A stretch of 64,000 nucleotides of DNA from positions 1-64,000 of the forward strand of contig JASCOC010000013.1 of the NCBI GenBank assembly GCA_029959605.1, written 5' to 3'. Shown in pieces: positions 48,051 through 58,100 of this stretch. Source of the stretch: Lysobacteraceae bacterium PS02340 (GTDB lineage: Bacteria; Pseudomonadota; Gammaproteobacteria; Xanthomonadales; Xanthomonadaceae). Both the position numbers and the translations under genes were made by a program. Every line of letters starts with the position of its first letter. Position 1 is the first letter of the stretch. A model generated the notes under the pieces. That model was not told where the DNA came from, searched no databases, and worked only from the letters and a program-made list of their open reading frames with translations.

Positions 48051-48692
48051 TCAGCCCTGTGGAAGCGGGTCGGTCGTGGTCTCGGCGCCGCGCTGGAGGT
48101 CCGCCGGCGGCGGATCCTCGCGGCGCATCTCGTCGGCGCTGGGCTTGCGGTCGCGGCTGCTCGGCGCGGGTACGTAATAGCCGACGCGTTCGAAGAATCG
48201 GCGGTAGAAGCCGGTGTCCTGCACGGTGCTGCTGGCAGTGCGCACCAGCGAGTCCTCGCGGCTGCCGACCGGCAGCGACAGCGAGCCGATGCCGCCGACG
48301 CCGACGCTGGCCGAGTTGGAACTCTTGCGCATCACGTAGCGGTCGAGCAGCGCGCTGACGAACAGCAGCGAGCGGTCGTTGCCGCGCGACACGCAGGACA
48401 CGCGCACCGACAGCTGCGTGTGCACGTCGTCCTCGGGCTGGAAGTTCTTGGATGCTTCCACGGCCTCGTCGCTGGACTTGGCCACCGCGTAGCCCTGACC
48501 GAGCAGCGCCAGACGCGCAGCGCTGCAGACCTGCGCCGGCGGCAGCTCGTAGGTGCGCGAGTAGGTCTCGTCGGAATCGAAGGATTCCCCCATGAACGGC
48601 GCGTCCTCGCGCGCGTTGCGCCCGCATGCGGCCAGCACGAACACGGCGACGGCGATGGCGGTCAAACGCGGCAGGGAGCGGACGGAGTGCAT
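48051..48692 (-). CDS. DUF2242 lipoprotein
   Basis: 213-residue lipoprotein with signal LTAIAVAVFVLAAC (Cys about 23). The body matches the DUF2242 pattern: ETFDSDETYSRTYELPPAQVCSAARLALLGQGYAV, EASKNFQPEDDVHTQLSVRVSC, LLFVSALLDRYVMRKSSNSASVGVG. Ends in a charged, Pro-rich tail. Function unknown; probably in the periplasm or outer membrane. It lies 70 nt upstream of gspE on the same strand, so it might be co-transcribed with the T2SS genes. The ATG at 48692 is chosen because the signal peptide starts there. Confidence 0.78.
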   Translation of the reverse strand: MHSVRSLPRLTAIAVAVFVLAACGRNAREDAPFMGESFDSDETYSRTYELPPAQVCSAARLALLGQGYAVAKSSDEAVEASKNFQPEDDVHTQLSVRVSCVSRGNDRSLLFVSALLDRYVMRKSSNSASVGVGGIGSLSLPVGSREDSLVRTASSTVQDTGFYRRFFERVGYYVPAPSSRDRKPSADEMRREDPPPADLQRGAETTTDPLPQG

Positions 48693-48795
48693 CGGGACGG
48701 ATCGGAAGCCGGGACCGCAGCATGATACCGGCGTCGCCGCGCGCGCATCCCGACGCGGTCTGCACGGTTCATCGTGCAGCCGGACGCCCGCGGCT

Positions 48796-49203
48796 TCAGT
48801 GCGCGGTGGGCGGCGCCTCGGGCGGCGCATTGCGCGTGCGGCGCTCGGCCTCCAGCCAGTCCAGATGCTCGGTCAGCGTGCGGCCCTCGGCCTGCGCCTC
48901 GGCGCTCGCGGCGGCATCGAGTGCCTTGGATACCGACAGTCGCGTGGCGATGCCGTTCGCGTGTCGCGAGGCCGCGGTGTGCCGCAGCATGGCCAGCAAC
49001 ATCGCAGCGCTGTGCGTGGTCGCCACCGGTTCGCCGCGAAGCACCAGCGTCCACTCGCCCTCGTGATAGGTCGCGCCGGCGAGCACGCGATCGTCGGGAC
49101 CCTTGAGCTGTGCGTGGATCTGCGGCGCGCCTGCGCTGCCGTCGCTGCGACGCGGTGCATTGCGACGCCGGGCGTCGCGGCGGGACTTGGACGAGATGGA
49201 CAT
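48796..49203 (-). CDS. Conserved-looking hypothetical protein, 135 residues
   Basis: No family recognised. The protein has a very basic N-terminus ([19 protein letters not shown]), then a compact section, GATYHEGEWTLVLRGEPVATTHSAAMLLAML, and helical, charged C-terminal sequence ending in a Pro-rich tail. No signal peptide, membrane segment or metal motif is seen, so it is probably cytosolic. Codon position G/C bias supports coding on this strand. It precedes the DUF2242 gene by 103 nt. Confidence 0.6.
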   Translation of the reverse strand: MSISSKSRRDARRRNAPRRSDGSAGAPQIHAQLKGPDDRVLAGATYHEGEWTLVLRGEPVATTHSAAMLLAMLRHTAASRHANGIATRLSVSKALDAAASAEAQAEGRTLTEHLDWLEAERRTRNAPPEAPPTAH

Positions 49204-49439
49204 CGGACTGCGGTCGTACGGAAGGCTGGCGCGACAGTATCTCAGATCGGTGCGCGGCCGCTGACCGCTCCATCACGGTGGCGCTGCTGGAATGCACGCC
49301 CCCGACCTCGAAGGACCCGCATGGTCCAGGTGCCGCCTCCCGTCCGCGCGCTGCGCACGCACGCCTGTTACGCGGTGGCCGGTGTCGGCTGTCGCTGCGC
49401 GCCGCAGGGCACGAGTCCCGTGGCGCACGAGGCGACGGC

Positions 49440-50603
49440 ATGAGTGCGACGGAGGCGCCGGTGCAGTCGCCGGCGCAGTCGACGGACGCGAAAACGTCGA
49501 CGGTCTACACCGGGCGCATCGGCGCGATCGATCTGGCCCGCGGCTTCGCGGTCTGCCTGATGATCCTCAGTCACGGCACCAACGGCCTGATGCCGCTCGA
49601 CGATTTTCCCGCGTGGGGCCAGGTGCCGGTCCACGCGATCACCAAGTTCTCGTCGTCGTTGTTCGTGATCGTGTTCGGCATCGCGCTCGCGGTCGCCTTC
49701 GTCCCCAAGACCACCGCGCCCGACTGGCCACAGCGACGCAATCGGCTGCTGTGGCGCGGGCTGCTGGTGCTGTTCTGGTACAAGGTTCTGACCGTCGTGG
49801 AGATGTATGGCCGCCACGACACCGCCGCGATCGTCGACACGCTGCTGTATCGCGATTTCCCGTCGTTCGTCGAAATCCTCGGCTTCTATGCGATCGCCCT
49901 GCTGTGGATTCCCTGGCTGCTGCCGCTGTGGGCGAAGACGCCGGCCGTGCTGCGCTGGTTGAGCCCGGTTCCGGTCGCCTTCGGATCGTGGTGGCTGCTG
50001 CACCACTTCGATTTCTGGGGCGTGCCGCAGTTGCAGGCACTGATCGTCGAGCACCCCGATTACTACACCTGGGGCCAGCTCGCGCGCGGTCCGCTGATCC
50101 TCGTCGGCCTGTTGATCGGTGGCGTGCTGCTGCAGGCCTACCGCGAGCCGCGCACGCGCTGGGCGCTGGCAGGTGCACTGGCGCTGGTGTCCGCGGCGCT
50201 GTTCGCATGGTTCGCGATCCGCGCCGGCGATTTGCGCCCGTTGCTTGTCGAGATCGCGCGCAATGCCGGCAAGCACCCGCCGCAGTTGATGTTCATGCTC
50301 TTCAGCACGGGTGGCGCGTTCGCGTTGCTGGCGCTCGCGGTCGCGGGTGGCGAACGGCTGGCGAAATGGCTGCGTCCGATCGCGGTCATCGGCAGCGACG
50401 CGCTGATGGCCTTCATCGTGCACATCAGCGTGATCTTCCTGCTGTTGCGCGAAACGCTGGGACTCTACCAGTCGATCACCTACGAGCGCGCGCTGTGGTT
50501 GACCGGCTTGCTGCTGGTCGCGACTGCGACGTGGATCTGGCTGTGGGGCACGATGAAGCGGGCTTTGAAGCGCGCGCCCGACACGGAAGTTCAGCGCAAG
50601 TGA
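49440..50603 (+). CDS. Integral-membrane acyltransferase (HGSNAT/DUF1624-like)
   Basis: A 387-residue protein with about ten membrane segments. It begins with a Thr/Ala-rich cytosolic stretch, then RIGAIDLARGFAVCLMILSHGTNGLM, which matches the R-x-x-AxDxxRGxAxxxMxxxH start of the DUF1624/HGSNAT and OpgC-type acyltransferases; the His of that motif is the likely catalytic residue. Such proteins move acyl groups across the membrane onto extracytoplasmic glycans. The two serine-hydrolase genes follow 28 nt and then with a 4-nt overlap. Family call is fairly firm; acceptor unknown. Confidence 0.75.
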   Translation: MSATEAPVQSPAQSTDAKTSTVYTGRIGAIDLARGFAVCLMILSHGTNGLMPLDDFPAWGQVPVHAITKFSSSLFVIVFGIALAVAFVPKTTAPDWPQRRNRLLWRGLLVLFWYKVLTVVEMYGRHDTAAIVDTLLYRDFPSFVEILGFYAIALLWIPWLLPLWAKTPAVLRWLSPVPVAFGSWWLLHHFDFWGVPQLQALIVEHPDYYTWGQLARGPLILVGLLIGGVLLQAYREPRTRWALAGALALVSAALFAWFAIRAGDLRPLLVEIARNAGKHPPQLMFMLFSTGGAFALLALAVAGGERLAKWLRPIAVIGSDALMAFIVHISVIFLLLRETLGLYQSITYERALWLTGLLLVATATWIWLWGTMKRALKRAPDTEVQRK

Positions 50604-50631
50604 AGCGGCGCGGCACCAGGCTTCCGAGCCC

Positions 50632-51798
50632 ATGCTGAGACGCCTGCATCTCCTGTGCGTGGTCGCTTCGCTCGCGCTGTCCTCGATGAGCGGCGCGGCG
50701 CTGTCGCAGCCGGCCATACCTGCTGCCAAAGCGATGGTGCCGGTGAAACCCGGCATTGCAGAGACGGCATTGGCGGCATCGCCGCCTGCGGCCACGCCTT
50801 CCTGGTCGACCGAGCTCGACCGTCGCGTACGCGACATCGATGCGCGCTTCGCTGGCGAGCTGGGCGTGCACGTGCAGCGGCTCGGCGACGGCGCGCAGTA
50901 CGACTTCCGCGGCGACGAGATCTGGTATCTCGCGTCCGGCGTCAAGGTGCCGATCGCGATCGCGGTGCTGCGCGAGATCGAACAGGGCTGGCTGACGCTC
51001 GACACGCCGATCACGCTGCTCGATAGCGATTTCGTCGATGGCGCCGGCCGCACCAACGCGCATCGCGCCGGCGACCGGCTGACCATCGGCTGGCTCATCG
51101 AGCAGATGATCGTCCACAGCGACAACACCGCAAGCGACGTGCTGATCCGCACCGTCGGCCTCGGCCAGGTCAACGCGGTCGCGTCGGAACTGATCGCGCG
51201 CGACGTGCGCATCACGACCTTGGCCGATGTGCGTCGCCTCGCCTACGGTATGTTCCATCCCGGCGCCGCGGGGCTCACCTCGCAGGACATGCTGGCGCTG
51301 CAGCGCGCCGGCAGCGGCCAGGCGCGCGTGCGCGCGCTCGCGCAACGGCTCGGCGTGACACCCGCCGATTTCCTGCTGCCCGATCTCGACAGCGCGTTCG
51401 AGTCCTATTACGCCACCCACGTCAACAGCGCCAAGCTGCGCGACTACGGCCACATGCTGGCGGCGCTGCAAGCGGGGCGCGCACTGGACCCCGACCGCAC
51501 GCGCTATCTGCTCGACGTGATGGCCCGTGTGCAGACCGGCAAGCAGCGCATCCGCGCAGGTCTGCCGTCGACAGCGCGTTTCGCGCACAAAACCGGCACC
51601 CAATACCGGCGCGTCTGCGATTCCGGCATCGTCAATCTGCCAGCACGCGACGGCATCGCGTCGGCGCGAGTGGTCATCGCCGCCTGCGCCCGCGGCGCCG
51701 GCACGGCTGCCAGCGAACGCGCATTGCGCGGGCTCGGCGAAGCGATCGCCGCATCGGGCGTGCTGAATCCCGCCTCTTCGCTCGCACCTGCCCGATGA
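50632..51798 (+). CDS. Exported serine hydrolase, class A beta-lactamase fold (copy 1)
   Basis: A 388-residue protein with signal peptide (LLCVVASLALSSMSGAALS) and a penicillin-recognising fold: S102-G-V-K105, S163-D-N165 and K320-T-G-T323. The spacing (61 residues from SxxK to SDN, and about 155 from SDN to KTG) is wider than in true class A beta-lactamases, where KTG lies about 104 residues after SDN. A Glu166-type omega loop (ExxLN) was not found. It is thus better described as a beta-lactamase-related serine hydrolase or endopeptidase than as an antibiotic-resistance enzyme. Confidence 0.8.
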   Translation: MLRRLHLLCVVASLALSSMSGAALSQPAIPAAKAMVPVKPGIAETALAASPPAATPSWSTELDRRVRDIDARFAGELGVHVQRLGDGAQYDFRGDEIWYLASGVKVPIAIAVLREIEQGWLTLDTPITLLDSDFVDGAGRTNAHRAGDRLTIGWLIEQMIVHSDNTASDVLIRTVGLGQVNAVASELIARDVRITTLADVRRLAYGMFHPGAAGLTSQDMLALQRAGSGQARVRALAQRLGVTPADFLLPDLDSAFESYYATHVNSAKLRDYGHMLAALQAGRALDPDRTRYLLDVMARVQTGKQRIRAGLPSTARFAHKTGTQYRRVCDSGIVNLPARDGIASARVVIAACARGAGTAASERALRGLGEAIAASGVLNPASSLAPAR

Positions 51799-52931
51799 CG
51801 ACACGACCGCACGCCCGCCGCACGCAGCGGTTCGTCTCCGTCCTGCTGGCCCTTGCCCTGCTGCCGGCCTGCCGCGGTGGCGAAACACCGCCAGCCACCG
51901 ACGATCCCGCCGCGCAGTCCGCCGTCGATGCTGCGCTGCAGGCCGACGCGCCGTGGGTCGCTGCGCTCGGTACACGCGTCGCAGCACTCGATGACGCGAT
52001 GCCAGGACGTTTCGGCGTCTACGTGCGGCATTACGGTGCGCAGCCGGGCACGCTGGATCGCGGCGACGACCGCGCGTGGTATCTGTCGTCGACGATCAAG
52101 ATCCCGGTCGCGATCGCGGTGCTCGAACAGGTCGACGCCGGCACGCTGTCGCTCGACGAGACGTTGACGCTCGCGCAGGCCGATTTCGTCGACGGCTCCG
52201 GCGACATGCTCGAACATAAGCCTGGCGAGACTTTCAGCATCGCCACGCTGCTGGAAAAATCGCTGCGCGACAGCGACAGCACCGCGACCGACATGCTGAT
52301 CCGCAAAGTCGGCGAAGACCATCTCAACGCCCGCATTCGCGACTGGACCGGCGGCGGCTTCGGACCGATCACGACGATCCTGCAGGTGCGCTATGACGCG
52401 TACGACCCAGTGCATCCGGGCGTCGCGCAGCTCGACAACATGGCGATCGTGCGCCTGCGCAATGCGGACGCCGGCGAGCCGCGTCTGCAGGCGTTGGCGC
52501 AGGCACTCGGCGTGTCGCGCGCGGATCTCGATGCCGACACGCTCGAATCCGTGTTCGATGCCTACTACCGCGGCGATCGCAACACCGCGACCCTGCCCGC
52601 GTTCGCTACCTTGCTCGACCGCCTGGCAGCAGGCGAACTGCTGTCCCCCGGGAGCACCCGCCGCGTGCTCGACCACATGCGCGCCATCAGCACCGGCGAC
52701 CGCCGCATCAGCGCGGGCCTGCCACCCGATACCGACTTCGCACAGAAGACCGGCACGCAGTTGCGACGCGCGTGCAACGTCGGCGTGATCGATCCCGGAC
52801 GCGCCCGCAAAGGCGCCACGCTGGTGCTCGCATGCGCGGAGGATTTCGACGACATCGCGCAGGCCGAAACCGCGTTCCGGGGTCTGGGGCGTGCACTGGC
52901 CGAGACGGTGCTGGATCCGGACCGCGGTTGA
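51795..52931 (+). CDS. Lipoprotein serine hydrolase, class A beta-lactamase fold (copy 2)
   Basis: A 378-residue paralogue of the preceding protein, overlapping it by 4 nt (ATGA). It has a lipobox LLPAC (Cys26), then S99-T-I-K102, S160-D-S162 (not SDN) and K318-T-G-T321. Shared blocks include WYLSSTIKIPVAIAVLEQ, ADFVDGSG, DSTATDMLIR, LQALAQALGVSRAD and the region before KTGT (GDRRISAGLP). The Asn-to-Ser change and the lack of ExxLN again argue against classic beta-lactamase activity. As a lipoprotein it would be held at a membrane, unlike copy 1. Confidence 0.8.
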   Translation: MTTRPHARRTQRFVSVLLALALLPACRGGETPPATDDPAAQSAVDAALQADAPWVAALGTRVAALDDAMPGRFGVYVRHYGAQPGTLDRGDDRAWYLSSTIKIPVAIAVLEQVDAGTLSLDETLTLAQADFVDGSGDMLEHKPGETFSIATLLEKSLRDSDSTATDMLIRKVGEDHLNARIRDWTGGGFGPITTILQVRYDAYDPVHPGVAQLDNMAIVRLRNADAGEPRLQALAQALGVSRADLDADTLESVFDAYYRGDRNTATLPAFATLLDRLAAGELLSPGSTRRVLDHMRAISTGDRRISAGLPPDTDFAQKTGTQLRRACNVGVIDPGRARKGATLVLACAEDFDDIAQAETAFRGLGRALAETVLDPDRG

Positions 52932-53020
52932 GAGTCCGTCGTGCAGGCGCGCCTGCGCCGGAACGCTTCATCGCCGCGCCACTACCGACATCCCCAACGG
53001 AAATCTCGCAAAGCGCCCAT

Positions 53021-53054
53021 AAAAAAAGCCGGCGGATGCAGGGGCCCGCCGGCT
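53021..53054 (-). terminator. Intrinsic terminator of the subtilase gene
   Basis: On the minus strand AGCCGGCGG and CCGCCGGCT form a 9-bp stem with a 10-nt loop, followed directly by TTTTTTT. It lies 50 nt past the stop of the S8 gene and is the clearest intrinsic terminator in the window. Confidence 0.88.
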
Positions 53055-53102
53055 AGACATCACGGTCCACCCGACCCGCGCGAACGCGGGCCGGGCCTTG
53101 AA

Positions 53103-55037
53103 TCAGACCGGCGGCAGAGAAAAACGCGCCTGCAGCGTGACGTTCGAGTACGCACGAACGCCCGTCAGCTTGATGTAGTACGTACCCGCGGCCGGGGCAT
53201 TGATGCGGATGGTCTCCGCATTGCCCGGACGCGAGGAGTTCCACGTGCCCGTTGCCGCCGGCGCCTCACCGAGGCTGACGTGCAGCGAGACGTCGCCGCT
53301 GCCACCCGTGGTGGTGATGCTGAGCGGACCGGTCACACCCGACGGCACGTCGATGCTGTACAGCGTCTCGGCGCCGGCAGCGCCGGAAAGCGAACGCACC
53401 GGTGTCGCGTTGACGATCGGCGTCGCCGGCGGTGCGCAGTCCGTCTCACACGGCGGCTCGACGGCCTTGGCGACTGCCGCAGCCGCGTTGACGATACCGG
53501 GTCCGATGGCACGATTGGCTGCGGGTGCGACCGCGAAAGGCGTCGCCGTTTGCCTCAGGATGTCGAGCACCTCGCTGGGCGTCAGCAGTGGCAACTCCGC
53601 ATCCAGTCGAGCGCCCTGCATCAGGGCAACCACGCCGGCCACGTGCGGGGACGCCTGCGATGTACCTGCAGATCCAGCAGACGCATTTGGCGCCGTCGGA
53701 TCGATCTCGGACGAAGGAATGGGCGAAGTGGTGCTGGGATTCTTGGCCTGCCACACGAAACCGTCATAGATCTGCGAGCCCGAGCTTCCGTCGTTCGCAT
53801 ACACGCCGCCGCCGGGCGCCGAGATGTCGATTCCGTCACCGTAGTTCGAGTAGTACGCGCGACGGCTCGTGACGCCGTTCGAGGCGACCGCGATGGCACC
53901 CGGGCAGTTGGCCGGCGAGAAGTTCGACACGTCGGCATTGCTGTTACCTGCAGCGATGACCACCGTGGCGCCCAGCGAATTGGCCTGGGCGATCGCGGCG
54001 GCTTCGGCGGACGAGCAGGCGCCGGTGCCGCCCAGGCTCAGATTGATGACGTGCGCGGGGTTGGGGTTCGCCGGAACACCTGCCACGGTGCCACCGGCCG
54101 CCCAGATGATCGCGTCGACGATGTCCGATTCCATGCCGCCGCAATGACCCAGCACGCGCACGGGAATGTGCTTGGCCGCATAGGCGATGCCGCTCATGCC
54201 GATCCCGTTGTCGGTGAGCTGCGCGCCTGCACTGCCCGCGACGTGAGTGCCGTGCCAAGAGCTGTTCCGCTGCTGGCACGTTTCAGCGCCCGCATAGCCG
54301 ATCGTCCAGTCGCCGAGATCCCAGCCACCGGGCACACGATCATTCGTGGCGCGGCCCGAGACGAACGCGTCGGTGATGAAGTCGTAGCCGGCAGCCGCAT
54401 CCGTCGTGTTGATGTCCGGATGAGCGGTAATGCCGGTATCGAGGACAGCGATCGTCACCCCATTTCCGTCAGCCACGTCCCAGGCAGCAGAGACATTCGC
54501 GCCGCCACGATTCGGGCCGCCGTCGAAGGTCGTACCGCCGTCAGCGGCGCGCATGTGCCACTGGTATTCCTGGAAGTCGGGATCGTTCGGCACGAACTGC
54601 GGCTGCGTCGTCACCGATGTGATCTGGCGCATGCGGTCCGGCGTGACCGACTTGACCGCAGGATCCGCAGCGATCTGACGGAGCAGAGCGTCAGCCTCGA
54701 CCGCGTCCAGCATCTTGTTCACACGGACCAGCTGGTGTCCGGTACCGAGTGTGCGTACGTGAGCGACGCTGTTGGACTTGCCTGCGCTGCGAGCCAGGCC
54801 GGAGCGCACGAGTGCAGCCTGCACGCCGCTCGCGGCTGCTGTGCCGCTGGTCTTTGCAACGGCGCCATCGCGGTACTCGATGATGAAGCGGCGCACCGGC
54901 GCTGCGTCCGATTGGACGAGATTATCGGTGGACACATTGGCGGCGGAACGCGGCGTCTTGCCCGCCTGCACAACACCGACGGACAAGGCGGCGACGACTG
55001 CTGCAGCAAGCGCCCCGGGAATGATGCGGTTCTTCAT
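53103..55037 (-). CDS. Secreted S8 subtilisin-like protease with PPC domain
   Basis: A 644-residue exported serine protease: signal peptide (MKNRIIPGALAAAVVAALSVGVVQA), an I9-like propeptide to about residue 150 (RFIIEYRDG; ADALLRQIAADPAVKSVTPD), and a catalytic domain with Asp200 (IAVLDTGI), His262 (WHGTHVAG), Asn of AAGN near 365 and Ser460 (GTSQASPHVAG). The C-terminus is a bacterial pre-peptidase C-terminal (PPC) domain from about 555 (LYSIDVPSGVTGPLSITTTGGSGDVSLHV). GAGAGGAA is placed 6 nt before the ATG. Its neighbour is a giant adhesin gene on the same strand (127 bp apart). The T2SS encoded 8 kb away is a likely export route. Confidence 0.93.
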   Translation of the reverse strand: MKNRIIPGALAAAVVAALSVGVVQAGKTPRSAANVSTDNLVQSDAAPVRRFIIEYRDGAVAKTSGTAAASGVQAALVRSGLARSAGKSNSVAHVRTLGTGHQLVRVNKMLDAVEADALLRQIAADPAVKSVTPDRMRQITSVTTQPQFVPNDPDFQEYQWHMRAADGGTTFDGGPNRGGANVSAAWDVADGNGVTIAVLDTGITAHPDINTTDAAAGYDFITDAFVSGRATNDRVPGGWDLGDWTIGYAGAETCQQRNSSWHGTHVAGSAGAQLTDNGIGMSGIAYAAKHIPVRVLGHCGGMESDIVDAIIWAAGGTVAGVPANPNPAHVINLSLGGTGACSSAEAAAIAQANSLGATVVIAAGNSNADVSNFSPANCPGAIAVASNGVTSRRAYYSNYGDGIDISAPGGGVYANDGSSGSQIYDGFVWQAKNPSTTSPIPSSEIDPTAPNASAGSAGTSQASPHVAGVVALMQGARLDAELPLLTPSEVLDILRQTATPFAVAPAANRAIGPGIVNAAAAVAKAVEPPCETDCAPPATPIVNATPVRSLSGAAGAETLYSIDVPSGVTGPLSITTTGGSGDVSLHVSLGEAPAATGTWNSSRPGNAETIRINAPAAGTYYIKLTGVRAYSNVTLQARFSLPPV

Positions 55038-55128
55038 GAGTTCCTCTCTGGACAGAAAATGGATAAAGCACGGTCGACATGACCGCGTTGATGCCGAAGA
55101 CAGCTCTGACGAGCGCCTTCCAAGAACG

Positions 55129-55156
55129 CCCGCCATCGGCTCGAGCCGATGGCGGG
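55129..55156 (-). terminator. Hairpin terminator after the YadA-like gene
   Basis: CCCGCCATCGGC-TCGA-GCCGATGGCGGG, a perfect 12-bp stem with a 4-nt loop, 8 nt past the adhesin stop on the minus strand, followed by GTTCTTGG. It separates the adhesin from the downstream subtilase gene. Confidence 0.72.
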
Positions 55157-55164
55157 TGAAGCCA

Positions 55165-58100
55165 TTACCAGCCGAAACCGGCACCCACGCCGACCGACTT
55201 TTCGTCACCGCTGAACGCACCGCCGACGGTCACCGTCGCGCGCTCACTGATCGCACGCTGGTAGCCGACCGACAGCGCGCTCTCGCCACCCTGGAAACCG
55301 ACACCGACACCGACGCGATTCTCGGTACGGATGCCCGCGGCGCTGGTGGCCATGTTGAGCATCGCAGCGCCCATCGCGCCCTGACGGTCGATGCGGCGAT
55401 CGGTGTCGTAGAAGCGACGATCGACGTCACCCTTGAAGGTGTCGAAGTTGTCGTTCCACGCGGCGAACTTCTGGTCGGTGTAGGCGTTCGAGGTCGCGAC
55501 GGCCTGGGTCCGCGCGGCATCCACCTGACCCACGTTCGCCGCATCCGTCGCCTGCGTACCCGCTGCCACGTTGGTGATCTGGCGCTGGTTGCCCGCGCTG
55601 CCCACCGACACGGTGTTCGCACGATCCGCGGTCGAGCCTTGGCCCAGCGCCACGGCGCCTTGCGCGGTCGCGCTTGCACCTTGGCCGATCGCCGTTCCCG
55701 AAGCCGCGGTCACCGAGGCGCCCTCACCGACCGCGACCGCATTAGTCGCATTGGCCGAGATGCTGGTGTTCGCACCGACTGCCGTGCTGCCGTCGGCGTT
55801 GACGCGCGCGTTGCCACCGATCGCCGTGTCGTTCGGACCATGCGCGTAGGCGTTGCCGCCCACCGCGACGCCGTTCTCGCCGTTGGCGGCTGCGCCCGAA
55901 CCCACTGCCACCGCGTTCGTGTCGGTACCAACCGAGGCTGCCTCGTCGCCACCCACCGCGACACGATCGTTCGTACCCTGGTTCGAATCGACGACCTGCT
56001 CGACGCCGGTCACGCGGTTCTTGAGGTTGGTGATCTCGGTGTTGAGCGCGCCGAAGGTCGCCTCGATGCCGGCGTAGCTGCTGCCTTGGATCGAATACGT
56101 CGGCATGGACACCGTGCCGAACGCCGTATCGACCATGGCACCGCCACCCAGCGCACTCGCGACGCTTTCCAGACCGGCCGCGACCTTCTCGCCTGCGCCT
56201 TCCGAGATCCGTCGCACCTGCGCGAGATTGACCGCGTCGGTGTCCTCTGTGCCTTCGGCGACGTTGGTGATTTGCCGGGCCACTGCCTCGTGCGTGACGC
56301 CATAGTCATCAGTCCAAGCAGCCGAAGCGCCTACCGACACCGTACCGGCACGGTCGGCATGCGAGCCGGCACCCAGGGCCACGCTGTCGGCCGCGCTGGC
56401 GTACGCATTGGAGCCGAGCGCGATGCCATTGGTGGCATCGGCCGCGGTCCATGCGCGCCAGCCGATCGCCGTGCCATTGTCGGCCAGGCTCAAGCTGCCG
56501 CGACCGAGCGCGATGGCATTCACGCCATCGGACAGACTCGCCGAGCCGATCGCGATTGCGTAATCGTTGGTGCTCAGCGCGCCACGACCCACCGCAATCG
56601 CACTGATGCCATTTGCCCAGGTGTCCATGCCCAACGCAGTCGCACCCGATGAAGCCGCCCATGCACCCGCGCCGAATGCGGAAGCATTTGTTGCCGTCGA
56701 CCACGCCGCCGCGCCAAAGGCTGTGGCGCCGTTGGCCGTCGCCCACGCATACGCACCGGTCGCGGTCGCGTCGCCACCGCTGGCCCACGCGTTGCTGCCG
56801 ATTGCCGTGCTCCAGTTTCCGGTTGCACGCGACTTCATACCTCCCGCGAAGCTCTCGTCGCCCAGTGCCTGCGCGCCGCTGCCGATCGCCGAGGCGTTCG
56901 TACCGGTCGCGAGGGCACCCGAGCCGACCGCGGTGCCATTGACGCCGGCTTGGGTCGCGACCGTTTCGCCATCGATGGCGAAGTTGTACTGGTCGTACGC
57001 CTGGCCTTCGCCGCCGACAGCGACCGCGCCGGTGCCGTTGGCCGAACTGTTGTAGCCCACAGCCACAGTGTTCTCTTCGGAGGCCATTGCACCGCTGCCG
57101 AACGCCGAGGCGCCACTTCCGTAGGCGGTGCTCGATGCACCGATTGCGGTCGCGTAGTCGCCTGAAGCGTAAGCAGCCGAGCCGGCGGCCGTTGCGTCGT
57201 CACCCTCTGCGACCGCGTCGACGTTACCGGTGGCCTTGAAGAAGCGGCCAGCCAAGAGCGCGCCGTCTGCGGCCGCGTTGAGCTGTTCGAGGTTCACCGC
57301 ATCGGTCGCTTCCGTACCCGCAGCGACATTGGTGATCTGACGCTCGGCACCCGCCGCGCCCACCGAAACGCTGTCGGCGCGATCGGAGACCGAGTAGGCG
57401 CCTAATGCGATGCTGTTGTCGGCCGATGCGTAGGCATTGAAGCCCACAGCGGTCGAATCGACGCCGTCCGCCCAGGACAGCGTCCCGACTGCCGTAGTGA
57501 AGTCCTGCGTCGCACCTGCACCGGCGCCGAGCGCAGTTGCACCCAGTCCGGTCGCCTCGGCAGAGAAGCCGTCCACGATGCCGCCCAGTGCGGTCGTGGC
57601 CGTCGCCGATGCAATGCTGCCTTGGCCGACGGCCGTGCTGCCACTGCCCGATGCCGTGCTGTCCGAACCCACCGCGACAGTGTTCAGGCCGGACGCGGTG
57701 CTTGCATTGCCGAATGCCGAGCTGTTGAAGCCGCTCGCGACCGAATCCCCGCCGACCGCGGTGGCGTAGTTGCCCGAGGCTTCCGCGCGGAAGCCGAAGG
57801 CCGCCGAATCGACGCCACTGGCGATCGTTTCCGCGCCCACCGCCGTTGCGCCTTCGCCCGACGCGTCGGCGAAGAAGCCGACAGCCGTCGCTTCGACGCC
57901 CGAAGCTTCAGCCAGCGCACCGCTGGCGAGCGCGCCGTCACCACTGGCAACCGCGCCTGCGCCGGTCGCGGTCGACAGTTCGCCGCTCGCCAGACTCTCC
58001 GCACCCAGCGCCACGGCGTACTCGCCGTTCGCCTCGGCCGTCGCGCCGATCGCGATCGCATTGGCCGCCGATGCGGTGGCGTTGAAGCCGATCGCTGTGG

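Noticed and set aside
50632-52931. Tandem beta-lactamase resistance genes
   Set aside because: SxxK, SDN/SDS and KTGT are present, but spacing is wrong, ExxLN is missing, and one copy has SDS. A resistance role is not supported.
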